Assembly (NCBI GenBank): GCA_000504425.1
Contig: KI632513.1
Span: forward strand, 1,605,491 to 1,669,490
Reading direction: 5' to 3'
Origin: Rhodopseudomonas palustris JSC-3b
GTDB taxonomy: Bacteria; Pseudomonadota; Alphaproteobacteria; Rhizobiales; Xanthobacteraceae
Length of the DNA: 64,000 nucleotides
Shown here in pieces: positions 1 to 8,449 of the stretch (within the stretch, counting starts at the first letter, position 1; every line of letters begins with the position of its first letter). Both the position numbers and the translations under genes were made by a program. The notes under the pieces are model-generated. The model was not told where the DNA came from. It saw only the letters and a list, made by a program, of their open reading frames with translations, and made no database searches.

Positions 1-1
1 C

Positions 2-1330
2 ATCCCATTGCTGCTGCTCGCACCGGCGCTGTGGAATGGATACCCTCTGCTGCAATATGACACCGGCGGCTATCTCGCGCGCTGGTACGAAGGCTATTTG
101 GTGCCGAGCCGCTCCACGGTGTTCGGCCTCTATCTGCATTTCGGCGAGCCCTGGCAGTTTTGGACCAACCTGGCGATGCAAGCGGTTGCAACGCTGTGGG
201 TGCTGTGGACCACGCTGCGGGTATTCGGGGTCACCACCCATTTCCGCCGGCTGGCGATCGGACTGACGCTGATCGCCACCACCGCCCTGCCCTGGCTGGC
301 CAGCATGTTGCTGACCGACATCTTTGCCGGGCTGTCGGTGCTGACGCTGCTGTTGCTGGTCGCCTTCAGCGAGCGGACCTCGTGGCTGGAAAAGCTGCTG
401 CTGTTCGCGTTCACCGCTTTTGCCGCCGCGACCCACACGGGCACTTTCGGCGTGCTGCTCGGGCTGTGCCTGGCTGCGCTGCTGTTCAAGCCGCTGCTCG
501 GCGCGCGGTTGAGCTGGGCCGGCATTGCGCGCGGTTTTGCGGCCGTGGCGGTGTCGGCGGCGATGCTGCTGGCGGCGAATTATGCGCTGTCCGGCAAGCT
601 GGCCTGGACGCCTGGCGGCGCCGGCGTCACCTTTGGCCGCATGCTGCAGGATGGCATTGTCGCGCGCTACCTCAACGACCACTGCGACCAGGTCAAGCTC
701 AAGCTCTGCCCCTATCGCAATGAGCTGCCGGCCACCGCCGACGACTTCCTGTGGGGCAACAGCATGTTCAACACCCTCGGCCGGTTCGAGGGCATGGACG
801 ACGAGATGCGCTTCATCGCCGTCAACGCGCTGAAAGCCTATCCGCTGTGGCAGGCCAAGGCCGCGCTGATCGCGACCTTGCAGCAGCTCACCCAGGTCGC
901 GACCGGCGAAGGCACCAATGGCTGGCTGCCGCACACTTACGGCATCATCGAACGCTATCTGCCGGATCAGGCGCGGGCGATGCGCAACGCCCGGCAGCAG
1001 CATTGGGACATCAACTTCGCCGCCGTGAACACCGTGCACGTGCCGGTGGCACTCGGCTCGACGCTGCTATTGCTGACGATCCTCGGCCACGCCACCTGGC
1101 GGCGCCGGCTCGACGACGTCACACTGCTGGCCGGCACCGTGGCGCTGGCGCTGCTCGGCAACGCCTTCATCTGCGGCGTGGTGTCCGGTCCGCACGACCG
1201 CTACGGCGCGCGCATGGTGTGGCTGTCGACCTTTGTGGTGCTGATCGTGGTCGCGCGCTGGTTTGCCGCGCGCGAACGTTTTCGGCCTCAGGGCCTGTTT
1301 GCAAGGAAGGCCAGCACGCCCTCCTTATAG
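2..1330 (+). CDS. Polytopic membrane protein, N-terminus cut by window edge
   Basis: The reading frame is open to the first base, so the true start probably lies upstream; the first possible start inside the window is a TTG at position 8. The visible part is about 440 residues, mostly hydrophobic, with roughly eight to ten membrane segments split by one long polar loop (about residues 215-340 of the visible protein) that is rich in aromatic and charged residues. I do not recognise a named family; the layout recalls large multi-pass envelope proteins. The last 43 bases overlap the 3' end of the convergent hydrolase gene. The function is unknown. Confidence 0.75.
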   Translation: MPLLLLAPALWNGYPLLQYDTGGYLARWYEGYLVPSRSTVFGLYLHFGEPWQFWTNLAMQAVATLWVLWTTLRVFGVTTHFRRLAIGLTLIATTALPWLASMLLTDIFAGLSVLTLLLLVAFSERTSWLEKLLLFAFTAFAAATHTGTFGVLLGLCLAALLFKPLLGARLSWAGIARGFAAVAVSAAMLLAANYALSGKLAWTPGGAGVTFGRMLQDGIVARYLNDHCDQVKLKLCPYRNELPATADDFLWGNSMFNTLGRFEGMDDEMRFIAVNALKAYPLWQAKAALIATLQQLTQVATGEGTNGWLPHTYGIIERYLPDQARAMRNARQQHWDINFAAVNTVHVPVALGSTLLLLTILGHATWRRRLDDVTLLAGTVALALLGNAFICGVVSGPHDRYGARMVWLSTFVVLIVVARWFAARERFRPQGLFARKASTPSL

Positions 1331-2040
1331 ACCCGGTCGCCAACCGCGCGCATGTGATCGCGGCGCGGAATATCGAGCACCTGCGACCCGGGAATGAGCT
1401 GCTGCAACGCCGTGGCTGAACCGGCGATGTCGTCGGTGCTGCCGACCGCGATCAGCAGCGGCACGCGAATCTCGCCAACCTCCGCGGCACTCATCAATTG
1501 CCGCGAGCCGCGCAGGCACGCGGCCAGCGCGGCTCGATCAGAGCGCGTCTGTTCGGCAAAGGCGCGAAAGGTGCGCCCGACCGGATCGGTGACATCGGCG
1601 AGCGACGGCGCTTCCAGCGCCTTCGCGACGTTTTCACCGGGCCCGCCGCCTTGCACCAGACCAATGCCCAAACCGCCGAGAATCGCCGAGCGCAGCCGCG
1701 CCGGCTGGCGGCGCGCGAAATAGGCGGTGATGCGCGCGCCCATCGAATAGCCCATCACGTCGGCGCGCTCGATCGCCAGATGATCGAGCAACGCACCAAG
1801 ATCGCCGGCCATCGTGCTGATCTGATACTCGTCCGGATCATACAGCTTGCTGGACTGGCCATGGCCGCGATTGTCGAGCGCGATCACGCGGCGGCCATGC
1901 TTCTTCAATTCGGACACCCAGGTCGGATAGACCCAGTTGACCTCCTTGTTGGAGGCAAAGCCATGCACCAGCACGATCGGCTCGCCCTCGCCTTCGTCGA
2001 GATAGGCAATTTCAACGCGGCCGTTGTGAAAGCTCGGCAT
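1288..2040 (-). CDS. Alpha/beta hydrolase fold protein
   Basis: A 250-residue protein of the usual length for single-domain alpha/beta hydrolases. Seen: an oxyanion-region motif LVHGFAS near residue 25, the nucleophile elbow GYSMGA with Ser99, an Asp pair in GSTDDIAG and a late His in RRDHMRAV, which together complete a Ser-Asp-His triad. The strand order and the DNRGHG motif fit the family of esterases, epoxide hydrolase-like and C-C bond hydrolases. The substrate cannot be read from the sequence. The ATG at 2038-2040 is preceded by a GGAC-type ribosome site. The gene stands alone and converges on the upstream membrane protein gene. Confidence 0.9.
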   Translation of the reverse strand: MPSFHNGRVEIAYLDEGEGEPIVLVHGFASNKEVNWVYPTWVSELKKHGRRVIALDNRGHGQSSKLYDPDEYQISTMAGDLGALLDHLAIERADVMGYSMGARITAYFARRQPARLRSAILGGLGIGLVQGGGPGENVAKALEAPSLADVTDPVGRTFRAFAEQTRSDRAALAACLRGSRQLMSAAEVGEIRVPLLIAVGSTDDIAGSATALQQLIPGSQVLDIPRRDHMRAVGDRVYKEGVLAFLANRP

Positions 2041-2683
2041 TTAGTCCGTCCATCGAAGTGAGCGCGTGCCGCACACGCGGCAAGACGCGCGGTTCTAGCC
2101 CGGCTGCCGCGCCGCCGCCAGCGCCGCGCCGCCCTGCGGGCCATGCGCCAAACCCGCTAGCAGCTGCCGCACAGACGCATCAGTTTGGGACAGGGGTGAG
2201 TCGCAGCCGAGCCGTGCGGCCATTGGTCCTGCGGATCGGTCGGCACATGGGTCCGCACATCGAACTATCAGCCGCAGCGGCTGCTGATCGCCGCCCTGCG
2301 GCAATGATTCCCACCATCCAACGGCTGTTGGCGCTGGCGGTTCGCAGACCGGCCGCCAATGCACAACTATTCTGCACAATCAGCACGAAGCTGCGACAAA
2401 CGGCGCATTTCCCCGCACACGACAGAAACGCAAATAACAGTTCCAGGGAGCGCAATTCCGTTCCGCTGCTGCGCCGATTCACAAAACCTCGTTACTCACC
2501 ACCGATTACGTCGTCTTTCGGACACATCTTCCCCGACGAAAGGAGGGCTTCTCCACGGGCATCGGATTGTGTCGAATTTCGCCCAGGCCACTGGCCGCCG
2601 GCCGCTCTAGGAATCAAGAACCCTGAACAGTATGGTGCTCGCGCCATGCTGTCTTCGTTCGTCGCGACCACAAGGTAGAGATC
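2041..2683. other. Intergenic stretch without a supported gene
   Basis: This 643-base gap separates the hydrolase from the zinc-finger gene. Open frames here have low-complexity, Arg/Ala-rich translations without a ribosome site or recognisable domain. The distal half is less G+C-rich than its surroundings and probably carries the divergent promoters. No confident promoter, RNA gene or repeat was found. Confidence 0.5.
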
Positions 2684-2929
2684 ATGTCCGATCACGTCGT
2701 CCCTCACTTTCACAACGATGCCGGCGTGCCGATGATCGAAATTGGGTCCCGGGAGTTCATGTGCGTGGGGGCCAATCCGCCGTTCGATCATCCCCATGTC
2801 TTCCTCGATCTCGGTAACGACAGCGAGATCATCTGCCCCTATTGCTCGACCTTGTATCGCTACTCACCCGACCTTGCGCCCAGCGAAGCCCGGCCGCCCG
2901 AGTGTGTGCTGAAAGATAAAGTCGCCTAA
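2684..2929 (+). CDS. CHCC-type zinc-finger domain protein (NDUFS6/complex I 13 kDa-like)
   Basis: An 81-residue protein. Seen: Cys27, a His in FDHPHVF (residues 36-38), and the pair Cys51/Cys54 in CPYCSTLY, the spacing of the CHCC zinc finger found in the NDUFS6-type accessory subunit of respiratory complex I and in short alphaproteobacterial homologues. Length and domain position match the bacterial family, whose role is not well defined. Start: AAGGTAGAGATC precedes the ATG. The following monooxygenase gene starts 6 bases after the stop, so the two are probably co-transcribed. Confidence 0.85.
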   Translation: MSDHVVPHFHNDAGVPMIEIGSREFMCVGANPPFDHPHVFLDLGNDSEIICPYCSTLYRYSPDLAPSEARPPECVLKDKVA

Positions 2930-2935
2930 TCGTCG

Positions 2936-4135
2936 ATGGGGGTTGAACGCACCATCGTTATCGCTGGTGCGGGGATCGGAGGATTAACCGCAGCATTGAC
3001 GCTGGCCGGTAAGGGCTTTCGCGTTGTGCTGCTGGAAAAGGCGGAACGACTGGAAGAAGTCGGCGCCGGCCTGCAGATCTCCCCGAATGCCAGCCACATT
3101 CTCGCCAAGCTCGGCTTGCGCTCCGCCCTCGATGCGGTCGCGCTGGCGCCGGAAGCGCTGTCGATGCTCAGCGCGCGCACTGGCGACACGCTGGCGCGGC
3201 TGAAATTTGGCGCAGAAGCGCAGCCGCGCGACGACTATCCTTATTGGGTGATGCACCGTGCCGATCTGCAAGCGGCGCTGGCGGCGCAGGTCCGTGCCCA
3301 TCCGGCGATTGAGCTGCAACTCGGCCGCCGTTTCGATGAGGTGTCGTCATGCGATGACGGCGTCATCGTTGTCGATCGCAGCGGCTTCGACCGGCGCCAA
3401 CACACCGCGCTGGCGCTAATCGGCGCCGATGGTATCTGGTCAGCGGTGCGCCAGCAGCTATTTCCACAAGCCCAGCCGCGCTTCAGCGGTCTGATCGCGT
3501 GGCGCAGCACAATCGACGCCGTGCGACTGCCGGCCGAGCTGATTTCGGCGGATGTTCGCGTCTGGCTCGGCGAAAACGCCCATATCGTCGCCTACCCGAT
3601 CTCCGGCGGCCGTCGGGTCAATATCGTTGCCATTGTCGCCGGCAGCTGGAACCGGCCCGGCTGGAGCGCGCCCGGCGATCCTTCAGAAATCATGGCGCAG
3701 TTCGCTGAACCGCTCTGGTCAGCCTCGGCCCGGCAGCTGATTGGCAGCGCTGATGGCTGGCGGCGCTGGGCGCTGTTCACGATGGCGGATGGCGGGGTGT
3801 GGAGCCAAGGCTCGGTCGGCCTGCTCGGCGATGCCGCCCATGGCATGCTGCCGTTCGCCGCGCAGGGTGCGGGCATGGCGATCGAGGACGCAGCCGTGCT
3901 GGCCTCATGTTTCGATGGCGTTGCCGATGCGCAAGCCGCAGTGCAGGCGCTGCAGCGCTACGGCGAATTGCGGCGGCCGCGGGTGCGCCGCGTGCAGCTC
4001 ACCGCGCGGCACAACGGCCAGATCTATCATTTGCGTGGTCCGCTCGCCTTGGCGCGCGATACGATCATGCGGCTGCTCGGCCAGCGGCTGATGGCGCGGC
4101 AACGCTGGATCTATGATTGGCGCAGCGAGGACTGA
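2936..4135 (+). CDS. FAD-dependent aromatic-ring monooxygenase (salicylate hydroxylase-like)
   Basis: A 399-residue flavoprotein of group A monooxygenases. Seen: the N-terminal Rossmann dinucleotide motif GAGIGG (about residues 11-16) followed by an acidic residue in LLEKAE, the middle DG-like segment LIGADGIWSAVR, and the second FAD motif LLGDAAHGMLPFAAQG with Gly-Asp for ribityl binding. The family hydroxylates aromatic rings with NAD(P)H and oxygen. The substrate (salicylate, 3-hydroxybenzoate, 6-hydroxynicotinate and others) cannot be settled. It follows the zinc-finger gene by 6 bases, probably in the same transcript. Confidence 0.88.
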   Translation: MGVERTIVIAGAGIGGLTAALTLAGKGFRVVLLEKAERLEEVGAGLQISPNASHILAKLGLRSALDAVALAPEALSMLSARTGDTLARLKFGAEAQPRDDYPYWVMHRADLQAALAAQVRAHPAIELQLGRRFDEVSSCDDGVIVVDRSGFDRRQHTALALIGADGIWSAVRQQLFPQAQPRFSGLIAWRSTIDAVRLPAELISADVRVWLGENAHIVAYPISGGRRVNIVAIVAGSWNRPGWSAPGDPSEIMAQFAEPLWSASARQLIGSADGWRRWALFTMADGGVWSQGSVGLLGDAAHGMLPFAAQGAGMAIEDAAVLASCFDGVADAQAAVQALQRYGELRRPRVRRVQLTARHNGQIYHLRGPLALARDTIMRLLGQRLMARQRWIYDWRSED

Positions 4136-4154
4136 CGGGCGCCGCTGAAGGCGC

Positions 4155-4577
4155 TCAATAAACCGCGCTGCCGGAGCGCAGCGGCGCGCGCGCGCCCATC
4201 GGCGGCGGCGCCGGCATGGCCTCGGCCGACGGCCGGTCGCATTTGTTGCGGGCCCAGACTTCGTCGGCCAGTTTTGATTGCGCCTGCACCGAAATGTAGC
4301 TGTTGCGATAGGCCACTTCCGCGACCACCGCACCGCCCGCCCCGGTCTCGGCCTTGGCGATCAGATCGTTGATCTGCTTGCGCTGGGTCGCCAGCGATTT
4401 GCGCTCGGTCTCGAGCTGCTTGCAGTCATAGAGATCATAGCGCGCCGGATCGACAAACGCTGCCGATACCCCAGAATCGCCAAGCCCGGCACAGCCGCCC
4501 AGCGCCATTGAGAGCAGCAGCGCGCCGGCCAGAAAAGCCCGGTTCGGAACTTGGGAAAGATGCGGCCGTTCGGTCAT
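4155..4577 (-). CDS. Small lipoprotein with coiled-coil-like region
   Basis: The longer frame reaches back to 4994, but it crosses the tRNA gene, so I start it at the ATG of 4575-4577, giving 140 residues. Seen: a lipoprotein signal with hydrophobic core LAGALLLSMAL and lipobox LGGC (Cys29), then a charged heptad-like helix ETERKSLATQRKQINDLI, and a Pro-rich tail. Two later Cys residues (in YDCKQL and NKCDRP) could pair. The protein should be anchored in the outer membrane. Lipoproteins of this plan are common in Nitrobacteraceae; their function is unknown. Confidence 0.8.
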   Translation of the reverse strand: MTERPHLSQVPNRAFLAGALLLSMALGGCAGLGDSGVSAAFVDPARYDLYDCKQLETERKSLATQRKQINDLIAKAETGAGGAVVAEVAYRNSYISVQAQSKLADEVWARNKCDRPSAEAMPAPPPMGARAPLRSGSAVY

Positions 4578-4732
4578 GCTTGCTGCTCGTCGTCTGTTGC
4601 GGTCGGTTAGAGCTTCGGTTCTGACCGAAGCTTTAACTTTATGTTCTGACGCGTTTTCTTGACGCGAACCGGCATCCACTTCGCTCGAAAACGCTCTATT
4701 GGCCACGGCCGAATGACCGCAATGAGGCCGGC

Positions 4733-4819
4733 TGGTGCGGGCGGCGGGACTCGAACCCGCACGATGAGGCCATCGAGGGATTTTAAGTCCCTTGCGTCTA
4801 CCGATTCCGCCACGCCCGC
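4733..4819 (-). tRNA. tRNA-Leu, anticodon UAA
   Basis: The minus strand folds as a class II (long variable arm) tRNA. The acceptor strands GCGGGCG and CGCCCGC pair perfectly and the discriminator A is followed by an encoded CCA (complement of 4733-4735). The anticodon stem AGGGA/TCCCT encloses the loop CTTAAAA, giving anticodon UAA. The T arm contains GGTTCGAGTCCC. The length is 87 bases with CCA and 84 without. Confidence 0.96.
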
Positions 4820-5081
4820 GCCGGTCACCAGGCCCGGCCGGCCGCCGCGCTGGCGTCCCCCGGTCCCGGTCTTCTCCATAATCGAGGCGGCCGCGCAAAG
4901 CAAAGCGCACGGTGCAACAGCCCGCCGGCCCAACGCGGCTGTCCCCTGCCAAGGCAACCGGCCTGCTTGGAGCGAGCCTTGGCTTGCATTCCATCGAAGC
5001 TGCAAGGATCTTAAGGGCGCGCGGACGGCATCAGCCGCACAACAAACAACAACCGCCGAGTGAAACGCAAAGGACAGCGCG

Positions 5082-5972
5082 ATGGCCTACGAGACCATCC
5101 TGTATCAGGTGCAGGACCGCATCCTGACCATCACCCTCAACCGCCCCGATAAGCTCAACGCCTTCACCCCAACGATGCAGCACGAGCTGATCGACGCGTT
5201 CGACTGTGCCGATCGCGACGACAACGTGCGCGCGGTGATCGTCACCGGCGCGGGCCGCGCATTCTGTGCCGGCGCCGATCTGTCGGTCGGGGCCGCCACC
5301 TTTGATCGCGATGCCCGCGGAACGCCGCTGCGCCGGCTGCCGGACGGCAGCATCGACTATAGCGACCCGCAGCTGCGCGACGGCGGCGGCCAGGTGACGC
5401 TGCGCATCTTCAAATCCCTGAAGCCGGTGATTGCCGCGGTCAATGGCCCAGCGGTCGGGATCGGCGCCACCATGCAGCTTGCGATGGACATCCGGATCGC
5501 GTCCGAGGATGCGCGGTTCGGCTTTGTGTTCTCACAGCGCGGCATCGTGCCGGAAGCCGCCTCGAGCTGGTTTTTGCCGCGCATTGTCGGCATCGCCCAG
5601 GCGCTGGAATGGTGTTTTACCGGCCGGGTATTCTCGGCGCAGGAGGCTTTGGCCGGCCGCCTGGTCAGCCAGGTGGTGCCCGCCGAGCAATTGCTGCCGA
5701 CGGCGCGTGCGCTCGCCACCGAGATCGCGCAAAAGACCTCGCCGGTGTCGGTGGCGCTGACCCGGCAGATGATGTGGCGCATGCTCGGCGCCGACGATCC
5801 GATGGAGGCGCACCGGATCGACAGCCGCGGCATCTATGAGCGCGGCCGCTCGGCCGATGTGCGCGAGGGCGTGGTGTCGTTCCTGGAAAAACGCGCGCCG
5901 CAATTTTCCGACACCGTGTCCGAACACATGCCGTCTTATTTTCCGTGGTGGGACGAGCGCGAATATAAGTAA
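5082..5972 (+). CDS. Enoyl-CoA hydratase/isomerase (crotonase) family protein
   Basis: A 296-residue crotonase. Seen: the CoA-binding and oxyanion loop GAGRAFCAGADLS (about residues 56-68), a second oxyanion Gly in AAVNGPAVGIGA, and an acid in the active-site position of RGIVPEAASSW. An insert (residues about 70-105) makes it longer than the 260-residue classical hydratase, as in many crotonases of alphaproteobacterial aromatic or fatty-acid catabolism. The acyl-CoA substrate is unknown. An AAAGGACA ribosome site lies 7 bases before the ATG. It converges on the quinone reductase gene. Confidence 0.9.
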   Translation: MAYETILYQVQDRILTITLNRPDKLNAFTPTMQHELIDAFDCADRDDNVRAVIVTGAGRAFCAGADLSVGAATFDRDARGTPLRRLPDGSIDYSDPQLRDGGGQVTLRIFKSLKPVIAAVNGPAVGIGATMQLAMDIRIASEDARFGFVFSQRGIVPEAASSWFLPRIVGIAQALEWCFTGRVFSAQEALAGRLVSQVVPAEQLLPTARALATEIAQKTSPVSVALTRQMMWRMLGADDPMEAHRIDSRGIYERGRSADVREGVVSFLEKRAPQFSDTVSEHMPSYFPWWDEREYK

Positions 5973-5982
5973 CAACTCGGCC

Positions 5983-6963
5983 TTAGCGCATCATCAGCGC
6001 GACGCGGCCGATCGCCTTGCGGTCGGTGAGAAGCCGCATCGCCTCGGCAAAGCGCGCAAGCGGCAGCCGGTGCGAGACATGCGGCCGCAGCTTGCCTTGC
6101 GCTGCCAATTGCTCAAGCGCCGCCTGCCGGGCAGTTGCGAGCGCCGGATCGCGCCGCGCCGATTCCCCGGCGCGCACGCCGAGCACGCTGGCGCCCTTGA
6201 TCAGCACCAGATTGGTGCGCGCCACGCCGATGCCGCCGGTGAAGCCGACCACCAACAGCCGCGCGCCAAAGGCGATGCAGCGCAGGCTTTGTTCAAACAC
6301 CTCGCCGCCGACCGGATCGAACACCACGTCAACGCCGCGGCCATCGGTCAGCCGTTTGACGGCATCGCGAAACGACTCGCGGTCATAGCGGATCAGATAA
6401 TCGGCGCCGCGGCTGCGCGCCGCTTCGAGCTTGTCGTCGCTCGAGGCCGTGGCGATCACTTTGGCGCCGAGCACCTTGCCAAGCTCGACTGCCGCAAGAC
6501 CAACGCCGCCGCCCGCGCCATGCACCAGCAGCCATTCGCCGGCCTCTAGCCGCGCCCGCTCCACCAACGCGTGATAGGCGGTGCCGTGGCCTGCGAGATA
6601 AGTCGCGGCCTCGGCGGCATCGAACGTCGCGGGCCAGGGCGACAGGCTGCGCGCGTCCACCACCACCTCCTCGGCATAGCCGCCAAAGCGCATTCTGGCG
6701 ATCACCCTGTTGCCAATGGCAAGTTTCGCCGCCGCTGGCTCAGCGATCTCGATCACCTCGCCCGCGACCTCGACACCGGGCACGAATGGCAGCTCAGGCT
6801 TGAGCTGATAGTCGCCGGCGCACATCAAAATGTCGGGGAAATTGATGCCCGCGGCATGGACCGCGATCCGCACTTCGCCGGACCGCAGATCAGGCCGCGG
6901 CAACTGTTCCAGCCGCAGCGTTTCCGGTGCGCCGAGCGCATGGCACACCACCGAAAGCGGCAT
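5983..6963 (-). CDS. NADPH:quinone oxidoreductase-type zinc-free MDR protein
   Basis: A 326-residue medium-chain dehydrogenase/reductase. Seen: the N-terminal GroES-like fold with NFPDILMCAGDY, no catalytic zinc ligands, and the nucleotide-binding motif HGAGGGVGLAAVELGK with a following basic/Ser region typical of NADPH use. It matches quinone oxidoreductase or acryloyl-CoA-reductase-like proteins of the same length. The ATG overlaps the stop of the upstream isomerase-like gene by one base (TGATG), which suggests translational coupling. The natural substrate is uncertain. Confidence 0.9.
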   Translation of the reverse strand: MPLSVVCHALGAPETLRLEQLPRPDLRSGEVRIAVHAAGINFPDILMCAGDYQLKPELPFVPGVEVAGEVIEIAEPAAAKLAIGNRVIARMRFGGYAEEVVVDARSLSPWPATFDAAEAATYLAGHGTAYHALVERARLEAGEWLLVHGAGGGVGLAAVELGKVLGAKVIATASSDDKLEAARSRGADYLIRYDRESFRDAVKRLTDGRGVDVVFDPVGGEVFEQSLRCIAFGARLLVVGFTGGIGVARTNLVLIKGASVLGVRAGESARRDPALATARQAALEQLAAQGKLRPHVSHRLPLARFAEAMRLLTDRKAIGRVALMMR

Positions 6964-7595
6964 CAGGCGGCGCTCGATGCGGCATTGGCGCCGCGCCGCG
7001 CCAGCACTTCGCGGATCAGCGGCAGCCGGTCATTGCCGAAATACATATCGGTCTTATCGACAAAGATGGTCGGCGAACCAAAGCCGCCACGCGCGATCAC
7101 GTCATCGGTGTTGGCTTTGAGCTGATCCTTGATCGATTGTTCGGCGATACCGGCCAACAACGCCTGCGGATCGACGCCGACCCGCGTGCAGATATCGGCC
7201 AGCACCGCATCCTGGGAAATGTCGCGGTCATCGCCCCAGTAACTGGCAAAAGCCGCGGTCGCGAATGGCACCATCGAAGCGCGCTGCTCGCGCAGCAGCC
7301 ACAGACAGCCGCGCATCGCCTTGACGCTGTTCACCGGAAACACCGAGGGCGGCATCTTGATGGCGAGCCCGGCCGAGCGCGCCCAATCGCCCAGGTCTTT
7401 GAGCATGTATATCGCCTTGGCCGGCACCGGCGTTTTGCGCATTTCATAGACGCTGGGATTGATGGTGTTGAAGATGCCGCCGACCAGGATCGGCCGCCAC
7501 TCAATCTCCTCGTCGAACTCTTTGGCAAGCGGCTGGATGTTGTGGAACGCAAGATAAGTCCAGGGGCTGGAAATATCGAAGAAGAATTCGATCAT
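6963..7595 (-). CDS. 2-hydroxychromene-2-carboxylate isomerase-like protein (DsbA/kappa-GST fold)
   Basis: I start this gene at the ATG of 7593-7595 (210 residues) because AGGAGGA lies 8 bases upstream; the longer frame to 7682 starts inside the preceding gene. Seen: the N-terminus IEFFFDISSPWTYLA with the Ser-Pro pair at residues 10-11, where HCCA isomerases carry their glutathione-activating Ser, and the C-terminal segment FGSPTIFVDKTDMYFGNDR with the cis-Pro of thioredoxin folds. The family isomerises hydroxychromene carboxylates in naphthalene breakdown, but many members serve other pathways. It sits with a GST upstream and a quinone reductase downstream, a possible detoxification set. 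Confidence 0.88.
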   Translation of the reverse strand: MIEFFFDISSPWTYLAFHNIQPLAKEFDEEIEWRPILVGGIFNTINPSVYEMRKTPVPAKAIYMLKDLGDWARSAGLAIKMPPSVFPVNSVKAMRGCLWLLREQRASMVPFATAAFASYWGDDRDISQDAVLADICTRVGVDPQALLAGIAEQSIKDQLKANTDDVIARGGFGSPTIFVDKTDMYFGNDRLPLIREVLARRGANAASSAA

Positions 7596-7650
7596 CGGCG
7601 GCTCCTCCTGATCTGTTGTTGTTCGCGCCGTTAGGCAGCGCGCTTGCCGA

Positions 7651-8364
7651 TCATTGCTGCTGCTGCGCCTGCGCGTCGGCATAAGCAGGCTGGTCGACGC
7701 CGAACATGATCTTGCGGGCCTGCTCGTCCATCGGCCTGCGCTCCTCCTTGCCGAGCGCCAGCCCGGCCTGCAATTGCGGCCGGGCCCGCAGCAGCGCGTA
7801 CCAGCGTTTCAGGTTCGGGTAATCGTCGAGCGTCAGGCCCTGCGCCTTGTGCGTCATGATCCAGGGAAAGCACGCCATGTCGGCGATCGAGTAGTCGCCG
7901 GCGATGTAGTCGCGCCCCTCCAGACGGCCGTCGAGCACGCCGTAGAGCCGCCGCGCTTCGCGGCCATAGCGATCGATCGCGTAAGGGATCTGCTCGGGCG
8001 CATACAGCAAGAAATGACCGTTCTGGCCGAGCATCGGGCCAAGCCCGCCCATCTGCCACATCAGCCATTGCAGCACCTCGAGCCGGGCGCGCGGCGCGGC
8101 CGGCAGAAAGCGTCCGGTTTTTTCCGCGAGATAAATCAGGATCGCGCCGCTTTCGAACACCGGCAGCGGCGGGCCGCCATCGGCCGGCGCCTGATCGACA
8201 ATCACCGGCATCCGGCCGTTGGGATTGAGCTTGAGAAAGTCTGGCTGGTGCTGGTCGCCGCGACCGAGCTGCATCGGGATCACGCGATATGGCAGCCCGC
8301 ATTCCTCCAGCATGATCGAAATCTTCCAGCCATTTGGCGTCGGCGCGTAATAAAGATCGATCAT
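7651..8364 (-). CDS. Glutathione S-transferase, YghU/YfcG (Nu-class)-like
   Basis: I use the ATG at 8362-8364 (237 residues), which has GGGGAG upstream; the extra 13 codons to 8403 look artificial. Seen: an N-terminal thioredoxin-like domain beginning IDLYYAPTPNGWK, the glutathione-gamma-Glu contact region FESGAILIYLAEKTGR, and an all-helical C-terminal domain with YIAGDYSIADMACFPW (N-capping box/Asp). The pattern matches Nu-class GSTs with disulfide-bond reductase or peroxidase activity. The isomerase gene begins 55 bases downstream on the same strand, so an operon with it and the quinone reductase is likely. Confidence 0.9.
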   Translation of the reverse strand: MIDLYYAPTPNGWKISIMLEECGLPYRVIPMQLGRGDQHQPDFLKLNPNGRMPVIVDQAPADGGPPLPVFESGAILIYLAEKTGRFLPAAPRARLEVLQWLMWQMGGLGPMLGQNGHFLLYAPEQIPYAIDRYGREARRLYGVLDGRLEGRDYIAGDYSIADMACFPWIMTHKAQGLTLDDYPNLKRWYALLRARPQLQAGLALGKEERRPMDEQARKIMFGVDQPAYADAQAQQQQ

Positions 8365-8449
8365 GCCGCTCCCCTGACCATCCCTCTTGGTGGATTTGGT
8401 CAATCCTAGACCGCGCCCGCGCGCCTTGTCACCTCACGCCGGCTGACGC

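Noticed and set aside
2058..2678. 206-residue open frame on the plus strand before the zinc-finger gene
   Set aside because: Arg/Ala/Pro-rich translation with no ribosome site or domain; high-G+C DNA gives such frames by chance.
4578..4994. N-terminal extension of the lipoprotein frame across the tRNA gene
   Set aside because: It would translate through tRNA-Leu; the signal peptide and lipobox begin at the inner ATG.
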